Source: CADEGZ01 sp035443705
Lineage (GTDB): Bacteria > Pseudomonadota > Gammaproteobacteria > UBA6186 > Azoamicaceae
Length of the DNA: 64,000 nt
Direction: 5' to 3'
Assembly (NCBI GenBank): GCA_035443705.1
Contig: DAORSV010000001.1
Span: 1 to 64,000 of the forward strand
The position numbers and the translations under genes are program-made. The notes under the pieces are model-generated. The model did no database searches and was not told the origin of the DNA. It saw only the letters and a program-made list of their open reading frames with translations. Shown here one piece after another: positions 38,125 to 47,607 of this stretch. How positions within the stretch are numbered: the first letter of the stretch is position 1; each line of letters opens with the position of its first letter.

Positions 38125-38424
38125 ATGTCTATTGAAATGGATGGCGCTAGAGCAATTTTATCAACCTATCGTGATGTGCATGATACACCTCAGACTAATG
38201 TTTCCGTACAAACTGTTCGCTCAAAATTACAGCAAAAAAATAGAAATCTTCAATCGGAACTCAGCACGCTCAAAGAAAAATATCTCATTTTACAGCACGA
38301 ACTTATTAATAGAGATAAAAAATTAGAAACCTTAAAAAACCAACTGATCGATAAAACATTACATATGACAAGGCTAGAAGAAGATTTTGAAAATGCGATT
38401 GAACAATTAGGAACCAAGCCTTAA
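38125..38424 (+). CDS. Small coiled-coil protein, unknown function
   Basis: The 99 residues have a strong heptad pattern from about 35 to 90 (KNRNLQSELSTLKEKYLILQ and onward), which suggests a coiled coil. GAGG lies 6 nt before the ATG at 38125, which selects this frame over another starting at 38120. The gene is 8 bp upstream of the VIT family transporter gene and is probably co-transcribed. I recognise no family. Confidence 0.68.
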   Translation: MSIEMDGARAILSTYRDVHDTPQTNVSVQTVRSKLQQKNRNLQSELSTLKEKYLILQHELINRDKKLETLKNQLIDKTLHMTRLEEDFENAIEQLGTKP

Positions 38425-38432
38425 GATAAAGA

Positions 38433-39122
38433 ATGTATTTTTCAAAATTCATAACAGAACAGCATCGTAGTGCTCGAATTGGCTGGTTAAGGGCTGCTGT
38501 GTTGGGCGCAAACGATGGTATTATTTCTACAGCAAGCCTTATTGTCGGTATCACCGCAGCGCATACACCTCATCACAGCATACTGATTGCTGGCGTAGCA
38601 AGCCTAATCGCAGGTTCTATGTCAATGGCTGCTGGAGAATATGTTTCGGTTAGTTCGCAGTTAGATACCGAACAAGCCGATATTGAACGCGAACGCATAG
38701 AACTGGAAAACAATTTAGAATATGAACACGAAGAGTTGGCGAATATTTATATTTCACGTGGACTTCAATCGAGTCTTGCCAAACAAGTTGCTGCGGAATT
38801 AATGGCTCATGATGCCTTAGGTGCACATGCGCGCGATGAATTGGGTATTACAGAAACCCTCAAGGCACGCCCGCTTCAAGCCGCCATCACTTCTGCTATT
38901 ACATTTTCTGTCGGAGCGGCATTGCCATTGTTGATGGTTATTGTCGCACCCTTTACTCAGCTGATCCCAGCCGTTTCTGGCATATCTTTATTAAGTCTGG
39001 CTTTACTAGGTGCTTTAGCCTCTTTTACAGGTGGTTCCAATATGCTAACGGGGACAATGCGCGTGACTTTATGGGGTGCACTGGCATTAGCAACAACAAC
39101 CGGTATTGGAATGCTTTTTTGA
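38433..39122 (+). CDS. VIT1/CCC1 family metal transporter
   Basis: This 229-residue inner-membrane protein of the VIT/CCC1 family moves Fe2+ or Mn2+ in plants and fungi. The family signature LGANDGIISTASLIVGI near the N-terminus, MAAGEYVSVSSQLDTEQAD with its acidic metal-binding region, and three hydrophobic segments at the C-terminus are clear. The metal transported in this bacterium is unknown. It is convergent with pnp, 21 bp away. Confidence 0.9.
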   Translation: MYFSKFITEQHRSARIGWLRAAVLGANDGIISTASLIVGITAAHTPHHSILIAGVASLIAGSMSMAAGEYVSVSSQLDTEQADIERERIELENNLEYEHEELANIYISRGLQSSLAKQVAAELMAHDALGAHARDELGITETLKARPLQAAITSAITFSVGAALPLLMVIVAPFTQLIPAVSGISLLSLALLGALASFTGGSNMLTGTMRVTLWGALALATTTGIGMLF

Positions 39123-39143
39123 AGAACCCGCTAGCCTCTCACG

Positions 39144-41234
39144 TCATTCAACTTCTTTCATACTTAAACGCACCCGACCTTGGCGATCGATTTCAAGAAC
39201 CTTAACTTTGACTGTTTGTCCTTCTTGCAGGACTTCATCCACCGTCTCAATACGGCGATCGGTAATCTGAGAAATATGCACTAACCCATCTTTACCTGGT
39301 AGAAAATTGACAAAAGCACCAAATTCGGTAATCCGAACTACTTTACCCTCGTAAATTTTTCCAACTTCTGCCTCAGCTGTAATCAAATCAATTCTGCGTC
39401 GCACTTCAGCTGCTGCCGCTTTATCCGAAGAGGCAATATGAATCGTGCCATTATCATCAATATCAACTGTTGCATCCATATCTTCCGTTAAAGAACGAAT
39501 GGTTGCGCCCCCTTTACCAATAACATCTCGGATTTTTTCAGGGTTAATTTGAAAACTAATAATTTGAGGCGCAAACGAAGACATTTCAACGCGCGGTTCA
39601 GCAAGTGCTTGATTCATCACACCTAAAATATGTAAGCGACCTTCTTTAGCTTGCTCCAAAGCCACACGCATAATTTCTTCGGTAATCCCATCAATTTTGA
39701 TATCCATTTGTAAAGCGGTAATGCCTTTGTCGGTTCCTGCAACTTTAAAATCCATATCGCCCAAGTGATCTTCATCTCCTAGAATATCGGTGATGACTTG
39801 GAATTGATCATTTTCTTTAATCAAGCCCATCGCAATACCTGCAACTGCCGATTTAATGGGCACACCTGCATCCATCAGTGCAATACTTGCGCCGCAAACA
39901 GTGGCCATAGAACTCGAACCATTCGATTCTGTAATTTCTGAAACAACTCTTAACACGTACGGAAAATCTGAATCTTTAGGCAACACGGCACGCATTGCAC
40001 GCTTAGCCAACATACCGTGTCCAATTTCACGACGTTTAGGACTACCCACCATACCTACTTCCCCTACAGAATATGGCGGAAAATTATAGTGCAGCATAAA
40101 TGCATCTTTGTATTCACCTAAAGGGCTGTCTATTAATTGCGCATCACGCCCTGCACCCAAGGTAACAACCACAATGGCTTGTGTCTCACCTCGTGTAAAT
40201 ACAACAGAACCATGTGCACGCGGTAACCAGCTCGGTTGAATGGTAATTGGACGAACCGTTTTAGTATTTCGACCATCGATTCGCGGCTGGTTTGCTAAAA
40301 TACGGCCTCGAACAATAGAACGATCAAGATTTTCAAGGATCTTTGAAATTTCTATTTTTAATTCGGGCGTTCCAGAATTGGGCGATCCGACTGAATGATT
40401 TTCGATCAGTGTATTTTTAATGGTCTTTAAACTTTGGTATCGCGCTTGTTTATCTTGAATTTGATACGCTTCTGTTAAAGCTGTTACAGAAGCTGCTTTA
40501 ATTTCATTGGCTAATTCAATATTTTCAACAGCAGGTTTCCAATCCCATGCGGGCTTACCAGCATCTGTTACCAACGATTTAATTAATTCAATGACCGGCT
40601 GAAATTGTTTATGACCAAACATCACAGCGCCTAACATAACAGACTCTGTTAATTCATGTGCTTCAGATTCGACCATCAACACGGAATGTGAAGTGCCCGC
40701 CACAACTAATTCCAATTCAGAAGATCCCAGTTGGGTTTGGGTGGGATTTAAAAGATATTGACCGTCTACATAGGCAACCCGAGCAGCACCCATAGGGCCA
40801 TTAAAGGGTAAACCAGAAAGCGCTAATGCTGCAGAAGCGCCAATCATAGCGGGAATATCGGAGTCAATTTCTGGATTTAAGGAAATAACGGTCGCCACAA
40901 TTTGAACTTCGTTCCAAAAACCTTTTGGAAATAGCGGACGAATGGGTCGATCGATTAAGCGGGAAATCAAAGTTTCGCGCTCGCTGGGTCGTCCTTCACG
41001 TTTAAAAAAACCGCCAGGAATTTTTCCAGCCGCATACGCGCGTTCCTGATAATCAACGCGAAGCGGAAAACCACTTTGCCCTACCTTAGGTTCCCGCAAA
41101 CCAACAACCGTCACCAACACGGTTGTGTCGTCTAGACTCACCACTACCGAAGCGGTTGCTTGACGCGCAATGACACCGGTCTCTATTGTTAATTGATGAT
41201 CACCAAATGGAATGGTTTTTTTAATGACGGTCAC
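39144..41234 (-). CDS. pnp: Polyribonucleotide nucleotidyltransferase
   Basis: PNPase degrades RNA 3' to 5' by phosphorolysis and is part of the degradosome. Two RNase PH-like domains are visible (GGFFKREGRPSERETLISRLIDRP; then MDFKVAGTDKGITALQMDIK). A KH domain (RDVIGKGGATIRSLTEDMD) and an S1 domain (GKVVRITEFGAFVNFLPGKDG) follow. Its 696 residues are normal. The start is GTG with AAGGAT 5 nt upstream. It follows rpsO in the classic order, with a hairpin spacer. Confidence 0.97.
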   Translation of the reverse strand: MTVIKKTIPFGDHQLTIETGVIARQATASVVVSLDDTTVLVTVVGLREPKVGQSGFPLRVDYQERAYAAGKIPGGFFKREGRPSERETLISRLIDRPIRPLFPKGFWNEVQIVATVISLNPEIDSDIPAMIGASAALALSGLPFNGPMGAARVAYVDGQYLLNPTQTQLGSSELELVVAGTSHSVLMVESEAHELTESVMLGAVMFGHKQFQPVIELIKSLVTDAGKPAWDWKPAVENIELANEIKAASVTALTEAYQIQDKQARYQSLKTIKNTLIENHSVGSPNSGTPELKIEISKILENLDRSIVRGRILANQPRIDGRNTKTVRPITIQPSWLPRAHGSVVFTRGETQAIVVVTLGAGRDAQLIDSPLGEYKDAFMLHYNFPPYSVGEVGMVGSPKRREIGHGMLAKRAMRAVLPKDSDFPYVLRVVSEITESNGSSSMATVCGASIALMDAGVPIKSAVAGIAMGLIKENDQFQVITDILGDEDHLGDMDFKVAGTDKGITALQMDIKIDGITEEIMRVALEQAKEGRLHILGVMNQALAEPRVEMSSFAPQIISFQINPEKIRDVIGKGGATIRSLTEDMDATVDIDDNGTIHIASSDKAAAAEVRRRIDLITAEAEVGKIYEGKVVRITEFGAFVNFLPGKDGLVHISQITDRRIETVDEVLQEGQTVKVKVLEIDRQGRVRLSMKEVE

Positions 41235-41269
41235 GTTTAATCCTTATGAGAATATTGAATAAAGCCCTC

Positions 41270-41324
41270 ACTCCACCTTAGCAAATGCCCCCTTCACAGA
41301 GGGAGTTGAGGAGGCATGTGGAGT
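41270..41324 (-). repeat. rpsO-pnp intercistronic hairpin made of a GC-rich palindromic repeat
   Basis: Stems ACTCCAC/GTGGAGT (41270-41276 with 41318-41324) and ATGCC/GGCAT (41285-41289 with 41313-41317) enclose CCCCCTTCACAGAGGG. The core resembles the repeat at 60303-60345. In E. coli the same spacer holds an RNase III-cleaved hairpin that controls pnp. A similar role here is inferred. Confidence 0.6.
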
Positions 41325-41326
41325 AA

Positions 41327-41596
41327 TTAACCTCGAAGACTTAAATCTTGAACAATTTTAGTATAGCGCGGCAGATTTTCGCTCTTCAAGTAAGCCATTA
41401 ACTTACGACGCCGATTAACCATTGCAATAAGCCCACGGCGAGAATGAAAGTCTTTTTTATGAATTTTAAGATGTTCCGTTAATTCTGTAATACGGGTGCT
41501 TAACAAAGCAATCTGAACCTCAGGGGATCCGGTATCTGCTGTTGCACGTCGAAATTTTTCAATAATCGCGCTCTTTGCGTTGCTGGTTGTTGACAT
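41327..41596 (-). CDS. rpsO: 30S ribosomal protein S15
   Basis: S15 is a primary 16S rRNA-binding protein of the small subunit platform. The 89-residue protein shows the family signature TGSPEVQIALLSTRITELTEHL and HSRRGLIAMVNRRRKLMAYL, at full normal length. It lies between truB and pnp in the conserved order. Confidence 0.98.
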   Translation of the reverse strand: MSTTSNAKSAIIEKFRRATADTGSPEVQIALLSTRITELTEHLKIHKKDFHSRRGLIAMVNRRRKLMAYLKSENLPRYTKIVQDLSLRG

Positions 41597-41651
41597 TCAA
41601 TTTTCTCCTAATATTGAGCTTCAAATGGGGTTCAGTTTACCTGATCTTCCC

Positions 41652-42578
41652 CTATAAAGAAACCATTTCTTGAGTTAGGCGTCGAGGCGCCACTCGCCCG
41701 TCTTCCAATATCTCCCCAACGCCTAAAAATCGACCATTCTGAGAGCTAAAGCGTACCCAACCAGATGTTGGAGCATAGGGGATCTGGACAGGTTGACCTT
41801 GTCGTAGATAATAACTTGTCGCCTCAGAAACGCGTAGATCAGGCATAAAAGCAACAGAAGTATCGACAGGTAATAGATAACTTTCTAACTTTTCAATACC
41901 TTCTTGCTCTAAAATATGTTCCAAGATTTCAAAAGAAAGCATCTGTTCCGCCGTATAAGGACCTGATCCTAATCGCCTTAATTCCACCACATGTGCACCA
42001 CAGCCCAATGCCTCACCGATATCTTCTACAAGCGTTCTTACGTACGTCCCTTTAGTCGCACGTATCTCTAAACGCATCGTATTATTTTTGAGTTCTAAAA
42101 CTTTAAGCTCCTTAATCGTGAGTTCGCGTGCTTCTCTCTCAATCACGATTCCTTGACGCGCCAGTTTATATAAAGGTTGACCTTGATGTTTAATGGCCGA
42201 AAACATCGAAGGAATCTGCGAAATACGGCCTCTAAAACGATCCAAAATGGTTTCAATATCGACGCTATTTAAATCTGGAACAGGACGTTCGCTAACAACA
42301 TTACCTTCTATATCCCCCGTATCGGTTCGTATACCCAATACTGCGGTCGTTTGGTAATGTTTATCTGCTTCTAATAGAAACTGCGAAAATTTTGTGGCTT
42401 CTCCGAAACAAATCGGTAAAAGACCACTGGCAACGGGATCTAAACTACCCGTATGACCCGCTTTTTTCGCTTTAAACAAGCGTTTTACTATTTGTAATGC
42501 AGCGTTAGAGGAGATCCCTTTGGGTTTATCTAACAACAAAATACCCTGAACTTCTCGCCGATTTACATTACGAAACAC
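41652..42578 (-). CDS. truB: tRNA pseudouridine(55) synthase TruB
   Basis: TruB makes pseudouridine 55 in the tRNA T loop. Motifs include GILLLDKPKGISSN, the catalytic GHTGSLDPVASGLLP and KGTYVRTLVEDIG. The C-terminal PUA-like part is present. I prefer a GTG start at 42578, which gives the usual 12-residue lead before the first motif, with GGAG 10 nt upstream. An in-frame TTG at 42605 is the longest option. It overlaps the rbfA stop by 11 nt, which suggests coupled translation. Confidence 0.95.
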   Translation of the reverse strand: MFRNVNRREVQGILLLDKPKGISSNAALQIVKRLFKAKKAGHTGSLDPVASGLLPICFGEATKFSQFLLEADKHYQTTAVLGIRTDTGDIEGNVVSERPVPDLNSVDIETILDRFRGRISQIPSMFSAIKHQGQPLYKLARQGIVIEREARELTIKELKVLELKNNTMRLEIRATKGTYVRTLVEDIGEALGCGAHVVELRRLGSGPYTAEQMLSFEILEHILEQEGIEKLESYLLPVDTSVAFMPDLRVSEATSYYLRQGQPVQIPYAPTSGWVRFSSQNGRFLGVGEILEDGRVAPRRLTQEMVSL

Positions 42579-42918
42579 TGGCAACAGACTCCAAAATTTG
42601 CGCAATGCGATTTCCGCGAATCACCGAATCATCAAAAATAAAACGAGGATTTGGAACGACGCGAAGTTGAATGTTATTGGCGATTTGTGCTCTAAAAAAT
42701 CCCGTGGCTTTATTTAAAACCTTGATTGTTTCGGAGACTTTATCTTCTTCCAAAACCGACACATAAATCTTGGCATGCTTTAGATCGGGCGTCATTTCGA
42801 CATTTAATACGGTAATCATCCCCACGCGCGGATCTTTAAATTCTCCGCGAATCACACGCGCCAAGCATTGATGCACCGCATCTGCAACACGTTGAGATCG
42901 GCTAAAATTTTTAGGCAT
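42568..42918 (-). CDS. rbfA: 30S ribosome-binding factor A
   Basis: RbfA helps 16S rRNA 5'-end maturation and cold adaptation. The 116-residue KH-type protein has the typical start RSQRVADAVHQCLARVI and LRVVPNPRFIFDDS. It shares one base with the infB stop and sits between infB and truB, as in most gammaproteobacteria. Confidence 0.96.
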   Translation of the reverse strand: MPKNFSRSQRVADAVHQCLARVIRGEFKDPRVGMITVLNVEMTPDLKHAKIYVSVLEEDKVSETIKVLNKATGFFRAQIANNIQLRVVPNPRFIFDDSVIRGNRIAQILESVASVS

Positions 42919-45362
42919 TAAACAGTCGTCCTTGCAACAACGACTGTTTCAAAGACTTCAATATTATCGCCTTCTTTAACATCATTATAATTTTTAACCC
43001 CAATACCACATTCCGTGCCATTTCGAACCTCAGAAACATCCTCTTTAAAACGGCGTAAAGACTCAAGCTCACCTTGATAAATCACAATGTTATTTCTTAA
43101 AACACGGATCGGACACCCACGTTTAACCACACCCTCAATAACCATACAACCCGCAACAGCACCCAGTTTTGCAGAACGAAAAACGCTTCGAACGGAAGCC
43201 AGTCCCAGAATATTTTCTTTAAACTGTGGACCTAGCAACCCATTAATTGCACGTTTAATATTATCAACGACATCATAAATAATACCGCTATAATATACAT
43301 CGACACCTTCTTTTTCCATCAACCTTCGCGCAGAAACATCGGCACGCACGTTAAATCCGATAAGCACTGCTTTGGATGCCATGGCTAAAGAGACGTCCGA
43401 TTCATTAATACCACCAACACCCGAAGCAACGATTTTAATTTTAACTTCATCCGTGGACAACCCTTCTAAGGCTTCCATTAAAGCTTCGGCTGAACCATGA
43501 ACATCGGATTTTAATACGATATTTAAGATTTTCGATTCGCCTTGTTTCATGCGATCGAAAAAGCCTTCTAGTTTAGTGGCTTGTTGTCTTAACATACGCG
43601 CTTCACGCTGTTTAATTTGTCTAAACGTCGCGACTTCTTTCGCTTTACGTTCATCGACAACAACCATAAATATATCGCCCGCCTGTGGCGTACCCGACAA
43701 ACCTAATACCTCAATAGGCATTGCAGGACCAATAGTGGTAATTTGCTCGCCTAATTCATTTGTGATCGCACGAATTCGACCATATTCTGATCCTGCTAGC
43801 AATATATCGCCTTGTTTTAAAGTACCGCTTTGTACGAGCAGAGAGGCAATAGGACCTCGACCCTTATCTAAACGCGCTTCTAAGACAACACCCGTTGCCT
43901 TGCCTGCAACCGGCGCTTTTAATTCCAGCATTTCGGCTTGTAAACCCAGAGCTTCTAATAACGCATCAACGCCAGTTCCTTCTTTAGCAGAAACCGGAAT
44001 AATCATCACATCACCGCCCCAGGTTTCTGGAACCAAGCCATGCGTCACTAATTCATTTTGAATACGATCGAGATCGGCATCTTTTTTATCAATTTTATTA
44101 ATCGCAACAACGATAGGAACACTTGCTGCTTTTGCATGTTGAATTGCTTCAATCGTTTGTGGCATCACACCATCGTCTGCAGCAACAACGAGCACCACGA
44201 TATCGGTACATTGCACGCCTCGCGCACGCATTGCGGTAAAGGCAGCATGGCCTGGGGTATCTAAAAAGGTAATGTCACCGCGTTTAGTTCTCACATGATA
44301 CGCGCCAATATGCTGCGTAATACCGCCTGCTTCTTTAGCCGCTACTTTAGTGGTACGAATATAATCTAACAGCGATGTTTTGCCGTGATCAACATGTCCC
44401 ATCACCGTTACAATAGCCGCACGCGGCATTAATTCCCGAGACTCTGTAACCTGCAAAGATTCTTCAACCGTAATATCATTCACGCGCTTGGCAGTATGTC
44501 CCATTTCTTCAACCACAATAACAGCCGTATCTTGATCAATAGGTTGATTAATTGTGGCAATCGTTCCTAATTTCATTAATGTTTTGATGAGATCGCCTGC
44601 CTTTGCAGACATTTTTTGCGCCAATTCCGCAACCGTAACAGTTTCGGGAATTAACACGGCGCGAACGATAGGACCTACCGGTTTTTCGAAGCTATGTTTC
44701 TTTTGAATTTCTTCAACAATGCCCCTCAACTCTCGCTTACTGCCTCTGGCAGCTGCATTTTTATTCAATTTAGTTTTACGCCAGACAGGACGTTCGACGA
44801 CAGGTTCTCCCTCTATTTCGTCCACTTCTTCTGTTACGATCTCTTCTAATACTTTGACGATATTTCCCTTATGCCACTCTTCGGGTTCACTGCGAATTTT
44901 AGATTTAGAACGCGTACGTTTTTTCTCTTCATCACTCAATAACTCTTTTGCACTGCGGCCTTTTTTAGGCACCCCATGCCCTTCGCTTACACTCTGCGCG
45001 TTAACAAGCTCTGGAGGTGAAGCAAGAGAGGCGTCAGCAGATATGTCAGCTGAAATGCCTGATGCAACGTCGCTTTCAGCCACAAGCGCTTCAGGCGTCT
45101 CAGAAACTATTTTTTCCGATAATTCTTCTGGGGGTGCAGCACTCTCCGAGGCGATATTCAAAGTCTCTTGTTGTTGTAAAGAAACTTCTTCTGTTTCCGC
45201 ACTTGCATCTTTTTTAACATAGACATGACGTCTTTTATGTACAACACTAACGGTACCCTTGCGACCCGATCGCTGTACGGTAATTACTTCCGAACTCTGA
45301 CGTTTTAAAGTAATTCTTTTAGGTTTGTCAGCCTCTTGATCAACTGTTTCGCCTGGTCCCAT
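42918..45362 (-). CDS. infB: Translation initiation factor IF-2, without the usual N-terminal domain I
   Basis: IF-2 is the GTPase that brings fMet-tRNA to the 30S subunit. G motifs are clear: GHVDHGKTSLLD, DTPGHAAF and NKIDKKDAD. The C-terminal fMet-tRNA-binding domains are complete. The ATG at 45362 has GGAGG 8 nt upstream; the frame also opens with a TTG at 45377, right after nusA. At about 814 residues it starts directly in the charged linker region. The roughly 50-residue IF2_N domain of the long E. coli form is missing. Confidence 0.95.
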   Translation of the reverse strand: MGPGETVDQEADKPKRITLKRQSSEVITVQRSGRKGTVSVVHKRRHVYVKKDASAETEEVSLQQQETLNIASESAAPPEELSEKIVSETPEALVAESDVASGISADISADASLASPPELVNAQSVSEGHGVPKKGRSAKELLSDEEKKRTRSKSKIRSEPEEWHKGNIVKVLEEIVTEEVDEIEGEPVVERPVWRKTKLNKNAAARGSKRELRGIVEEIQKKHSFEKPVGPIVRAVLIPETVTVAELAQKMSAKAGDLIKTLMKLGTIATINQPIDQDTAVIVVEEMGHTAKRVNDITVEESLQVTESRELMPRAAIVTVMGHVDHGKTSLLDYIRTTKVAAKEAGGITQHIGAYHVRTKRGDITFLDTPGHAAFTAMRARGVQCTDIVVLVVAADDGVMPQTIEAIQHAKAASVPIVVAINKIDKKDADLDRIQNELVTHGLVPETWGGDVMIIPVSAKEGTGVDALLEALGLQAEMLELKAPVAGKATGVVLEARLDKGRGPIASLLVQSGTLKQGDILLAGSEYGRIRAITNELGEQITTIGPAMPIEVLGLSGTPQAGDIFMVVVDERKAKEVATFRQIKQREARMLRQQATKLEGFFDRMKQGESKILNIVLKSDVHGSAEALMEALEGLSTDEVKIKIVASGVGGINESDVSLAMASKAVLIGFNVRADVSARRLMEKEGVDVYYSGIIYDVVDNIKRAINGLLGPQFKENILGLASVRSVFRSAKLGAVAGCMVIEGVVKRGCPIRVLRNNIVIYQGELESLRRFKEDVSEVRNGTECGIGVKNYNDVKEGDNIEVFETVVVARTTV

Positions 45363-45377
45363 GGACCTACCCTCCAA

Positions 45378-46898
45378 TCATACAAACCAATGTGCGCGTG
45401 CTGCCATAATGAGCTCAGCAGCTTTAGATTTATCCAAATCTGGCACATCGGCCAGATCGTCTACCGCGAGTTCTGCTAAATCATCACGTGTCATTATCCC
45501 ACGGTTTGCTAAAACAAAAGCTAATTCCTTGTCCATACCGGGAAGTGAAAGCAAATCTTCGGCGGGTGTTTTTTCAATTAACTTTTCTTCCGCCGGTACC
45601 GCTTGCGTTAACAACGCTTGCTTTGCACGAGTACGCAACTCGTTAACAATCTCTTCATCAAAGCCTTCCACCCCTAATAATTCTTGTATAGGCACATACG
45701 CAATCTCTTCGAGACTCGTAAATCCTTCTTCAATTAATACTTCTGCAACATCATTTTCAACATGTAGATGTTCCGTAAAAACATTGACTAACCGCTCTTG
45801 ATCCGCGGTTGTTCTCTCTTTGGCTTCTTTGTCGGTAATCACATTTAATGTCCAACCGGTAAGCTGGCTCGCCAATCGCACATTTTGTCCACTGCGTCCA
45901 ATTGCTTGCGATAAATGATCCTCTGTAACAGCCACATCCATCGATTGCGCGTCTTCGTCTACAACAATAGAAACAATTTCAGCGGGTGCCATTGCATTCA
46001 TAACAAACTGCGCAGGACTGTCGTCCCATAACACAATATCAACGCGCTCACCGCCCAATTCATTTGAGACAGCCTGCACACGTGCACCACGCATCCCGAC
46101 ACAAGCACCAACAGGATCAATACGCCCATCATTGGTTTTAACGGCAATCTTCGCACGAATACCCGGATCACGTGCAGCGCTTTTAATTTCGATAATACCT
46201 TCTCCAACTTCCGGTACTTCGAGCTTGAAGAGCTCTATCAGCATCTCATTACAGGTACGACTTAAGATTAATTGCGGGCCACGTGCTTCTGTCACAACAT
46301 CGACTAAATAAACGCGCAATCTATCACCTGGCCGAACGGCTTCTCGAGGTAACATATGCTCTTTGGATAAAAAGGCTTCTACGTTGGCACCTAATTTCGC
46401 ATTGCCACCCAACTCCAAAATAATGGCTTCTCGGCTCGTCTTTTTAACAACACCGATGACAATCTCACCAATTTTTTTACGAAATTCATCTGCAACATTT
46501 TCGTGTTCTGCTTCACGCACTTTTTTCAAAATAACTTGTTTAGCGGCTTGCGCTGCGATACGTCCAAATTCCACGGATTCAATAAGGAATTCGATGACAT
46601 CGCCCGCTTTAGCTGTCTTAGAATGTTTTAAGGCTTCTGAAAGCGGCATTTCTCGCAAGGGGAATTCTATCTCGGGCTGTTCCGTGTTAGGCTCGTCGAC
46701 GACTGTCCAAACACGAAAGGTGTCATATTGACCCGTTTTACGATTGATGCTAACGCGTACATCCGAGTCTACGCCTTCCTTTTTTTTGGTCGCAGAAACC
46801 AATGCAGCCTCAATCGCCTGAAATATTATCTCTTCAGAAACTCCCTTTTCATTAGAAAGGGTTTCTACAACCAATTTTAGCGGAATCTCTTTGCTCAT
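45378..46898 (-). CDS. nusA: Transcription termination/antitermination factor NusA
   Basis: NusA binds RNA polymerase and modulates pausing, termination and antitermination. The 506 residues contain the N-terminal RNAP-binding domain, an S1 domain (IGVVKKTSREAIILELGGNA), two KH domains (GACVGMRGARVQAVSNELGG and AIGRSGQNVRLASQLTGW) and two C-terminal acidic repeats. It directly precedes infB. Confidence 0.97.
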   Translation of the reverse strand: MSKEIPLKLVVETLSNEKGVSEEIIFQAIEAALVSATKKKEGVDSDVRVSINRKTGQYDTFRVWTVVDEPNTEQPEIEFPLREMPLSEALKHSKTAKAGDVIEFLIESVEFGRIAAQAAKQVILKKVREAEHENVADEFRKKIGEIVIGVVKKTSREAIILELGGNAKLGANVEAFLSKEHMLPREAVRPGDRLRVYLVDVVTEARGPQLILSRTCNEMLIELFKLEVPEVGEGIIEIKSAARDPGIRAKIAVKTNDGRIDPVGACVGMRGARVQAVSNELGGERVDIVLWDDSPAQFVMNAMAPAEIVSIVVDEDAQSMDVAVTEDHLSQAIGRSGQNVRLASQLTGWTLNVITDKEAKERTTADQERLVNVFTEHLHVENDVAEVLIEEGFTSLEEIAYVPIQELLGVEGFDEEIVNELRTRAKQALLTQAVPAEEKLIEKTPAEDLLSLPGMDKELAFVLANRGIMTRDDLAELAVDDLADVPDLDKSKAAELIMAARAHWFV

Positions 46899-46931
46899 AT
46901 AAAAGCCTCACACTGTCTATCGTCTGCCCTA

Positions 46932-47390
46932 TCACACGGACCACACTGGCACCAATCGCATTTCACTCATCTCATCAAAGGAAAAGCTTAAGTCTCCCGA
47001 CTCCGTTAGAAGAGAAATCAAAGATCCTTCCACACGTTCTAACCTGCCCTTAAAATTTCGCGCGCCTGCCTTTGGTGCGACCAACTGAACGGATACTATT
47101 TTGCCAATCTGCTCATGACACTGTTCCAGTGAAAACAACAATCGATCCAAGCCTGGTGAAGACACTTCCAAGGTGTACTCGCCTGTAATCGGTTTCTCTA
47201 CACTGAGAACCGTATCCACTTGCCGACTAACGCGTCCGCAATCTTCCACGCTAAGCCCACCTGGCTTGTCTATAAACAATCGCAATACCGATCGCTTTCC
47301 TTGCGGAAAGTACTGAAGACCTACCCAGGTAAGCCCCAAACTACCCACAATGGGTGCAATCAGGTTTTCTAAGGCCGCGTGTCGTCTCAT
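46932..47390 (-). CDS. rimP: Ribosome maturation factor RimP
   Basis: RimP helps assemble the 30S subunit. The 152-residue protein has VLRLFIDKPGGLSVEDCGRV and YTLEVSSPGLDRLL, both typical of the family. It heads the rimP-nusA-infB group and is preceded by tRNA-fMet and two terminators. Confidence 0.96.
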   Translation of the reverse strand: MRRHAALENLIAPIVGSLGLTWVGLQYFPQGKRSVLRLFIDKPGGLSVEDCGRVSRQVDTVLSVEKPITGEYTLEVSSPGLDRLLFSLEQCHEQIGKIVSVQLVAPKAGARNFKGRLERVEGSLISLLTESGDLSFSFDEMSEMRLVPVWSV

Positions 47391-47408
47391 AATCCCACTT
47401 CAACAAAC

Positions 47409-47429
47409 AAAAAATGGGCTCTAAGCCCA
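47409..47429 (-). terminator. Second terminator before rimP
   Basis: On the minus strand TGGGCT-TAG-AGCCCA (47429-47415) is followed by TTTTTTG. It lies 19 bp before the rimP start and downstream of another terminator hairpin. Confidence 0.7.
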
Positions 47430-47448
47430 CTTTCAAACTCTTTAATCA

Positions 47449-47471
47449 ATAAAAAGCCCCATACGGGGCCT
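47449..47471 (-). terminator. First terminator after tRNA-fMet
   Basis: On the minus strand GCCCC-GTAT-GGGGC (47469-47456) is followed by TTTTTATT. It begins about 20 bp after the tRNA 3' end and is a good rho-independent terminator. Confidence 0.8.
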
Positions 47472-47488
47472 CTTATTCATTTTAATTC

Positions 47489-47565
<77 letters not shown>

Positions 47566-47578
47566 TCAACTAGTAGAT

Positions 47579-47607
47579 ATACTACCTACTTAGAGCAGCG
47601 ATTGCAA
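47579..47607 (-). promoter_or_regulatory. Putative promoter of tRNA-fMet/rimP operon
   Basis: On the minus strand TTGCAA (47607-47602) and TAGTAT (47584-47579) are 17 bp apart, with the tRNA 5' end 13 nt downstream of the -10 box. Confidence 0.5.

Noticed and set aside
38120..38326. Alternative plus-strand frame starting 5 nt before the coiled-coil gene
   Set aside because: Its ATG directly follows GAGGT without proper spacing, and the peptide looks random.
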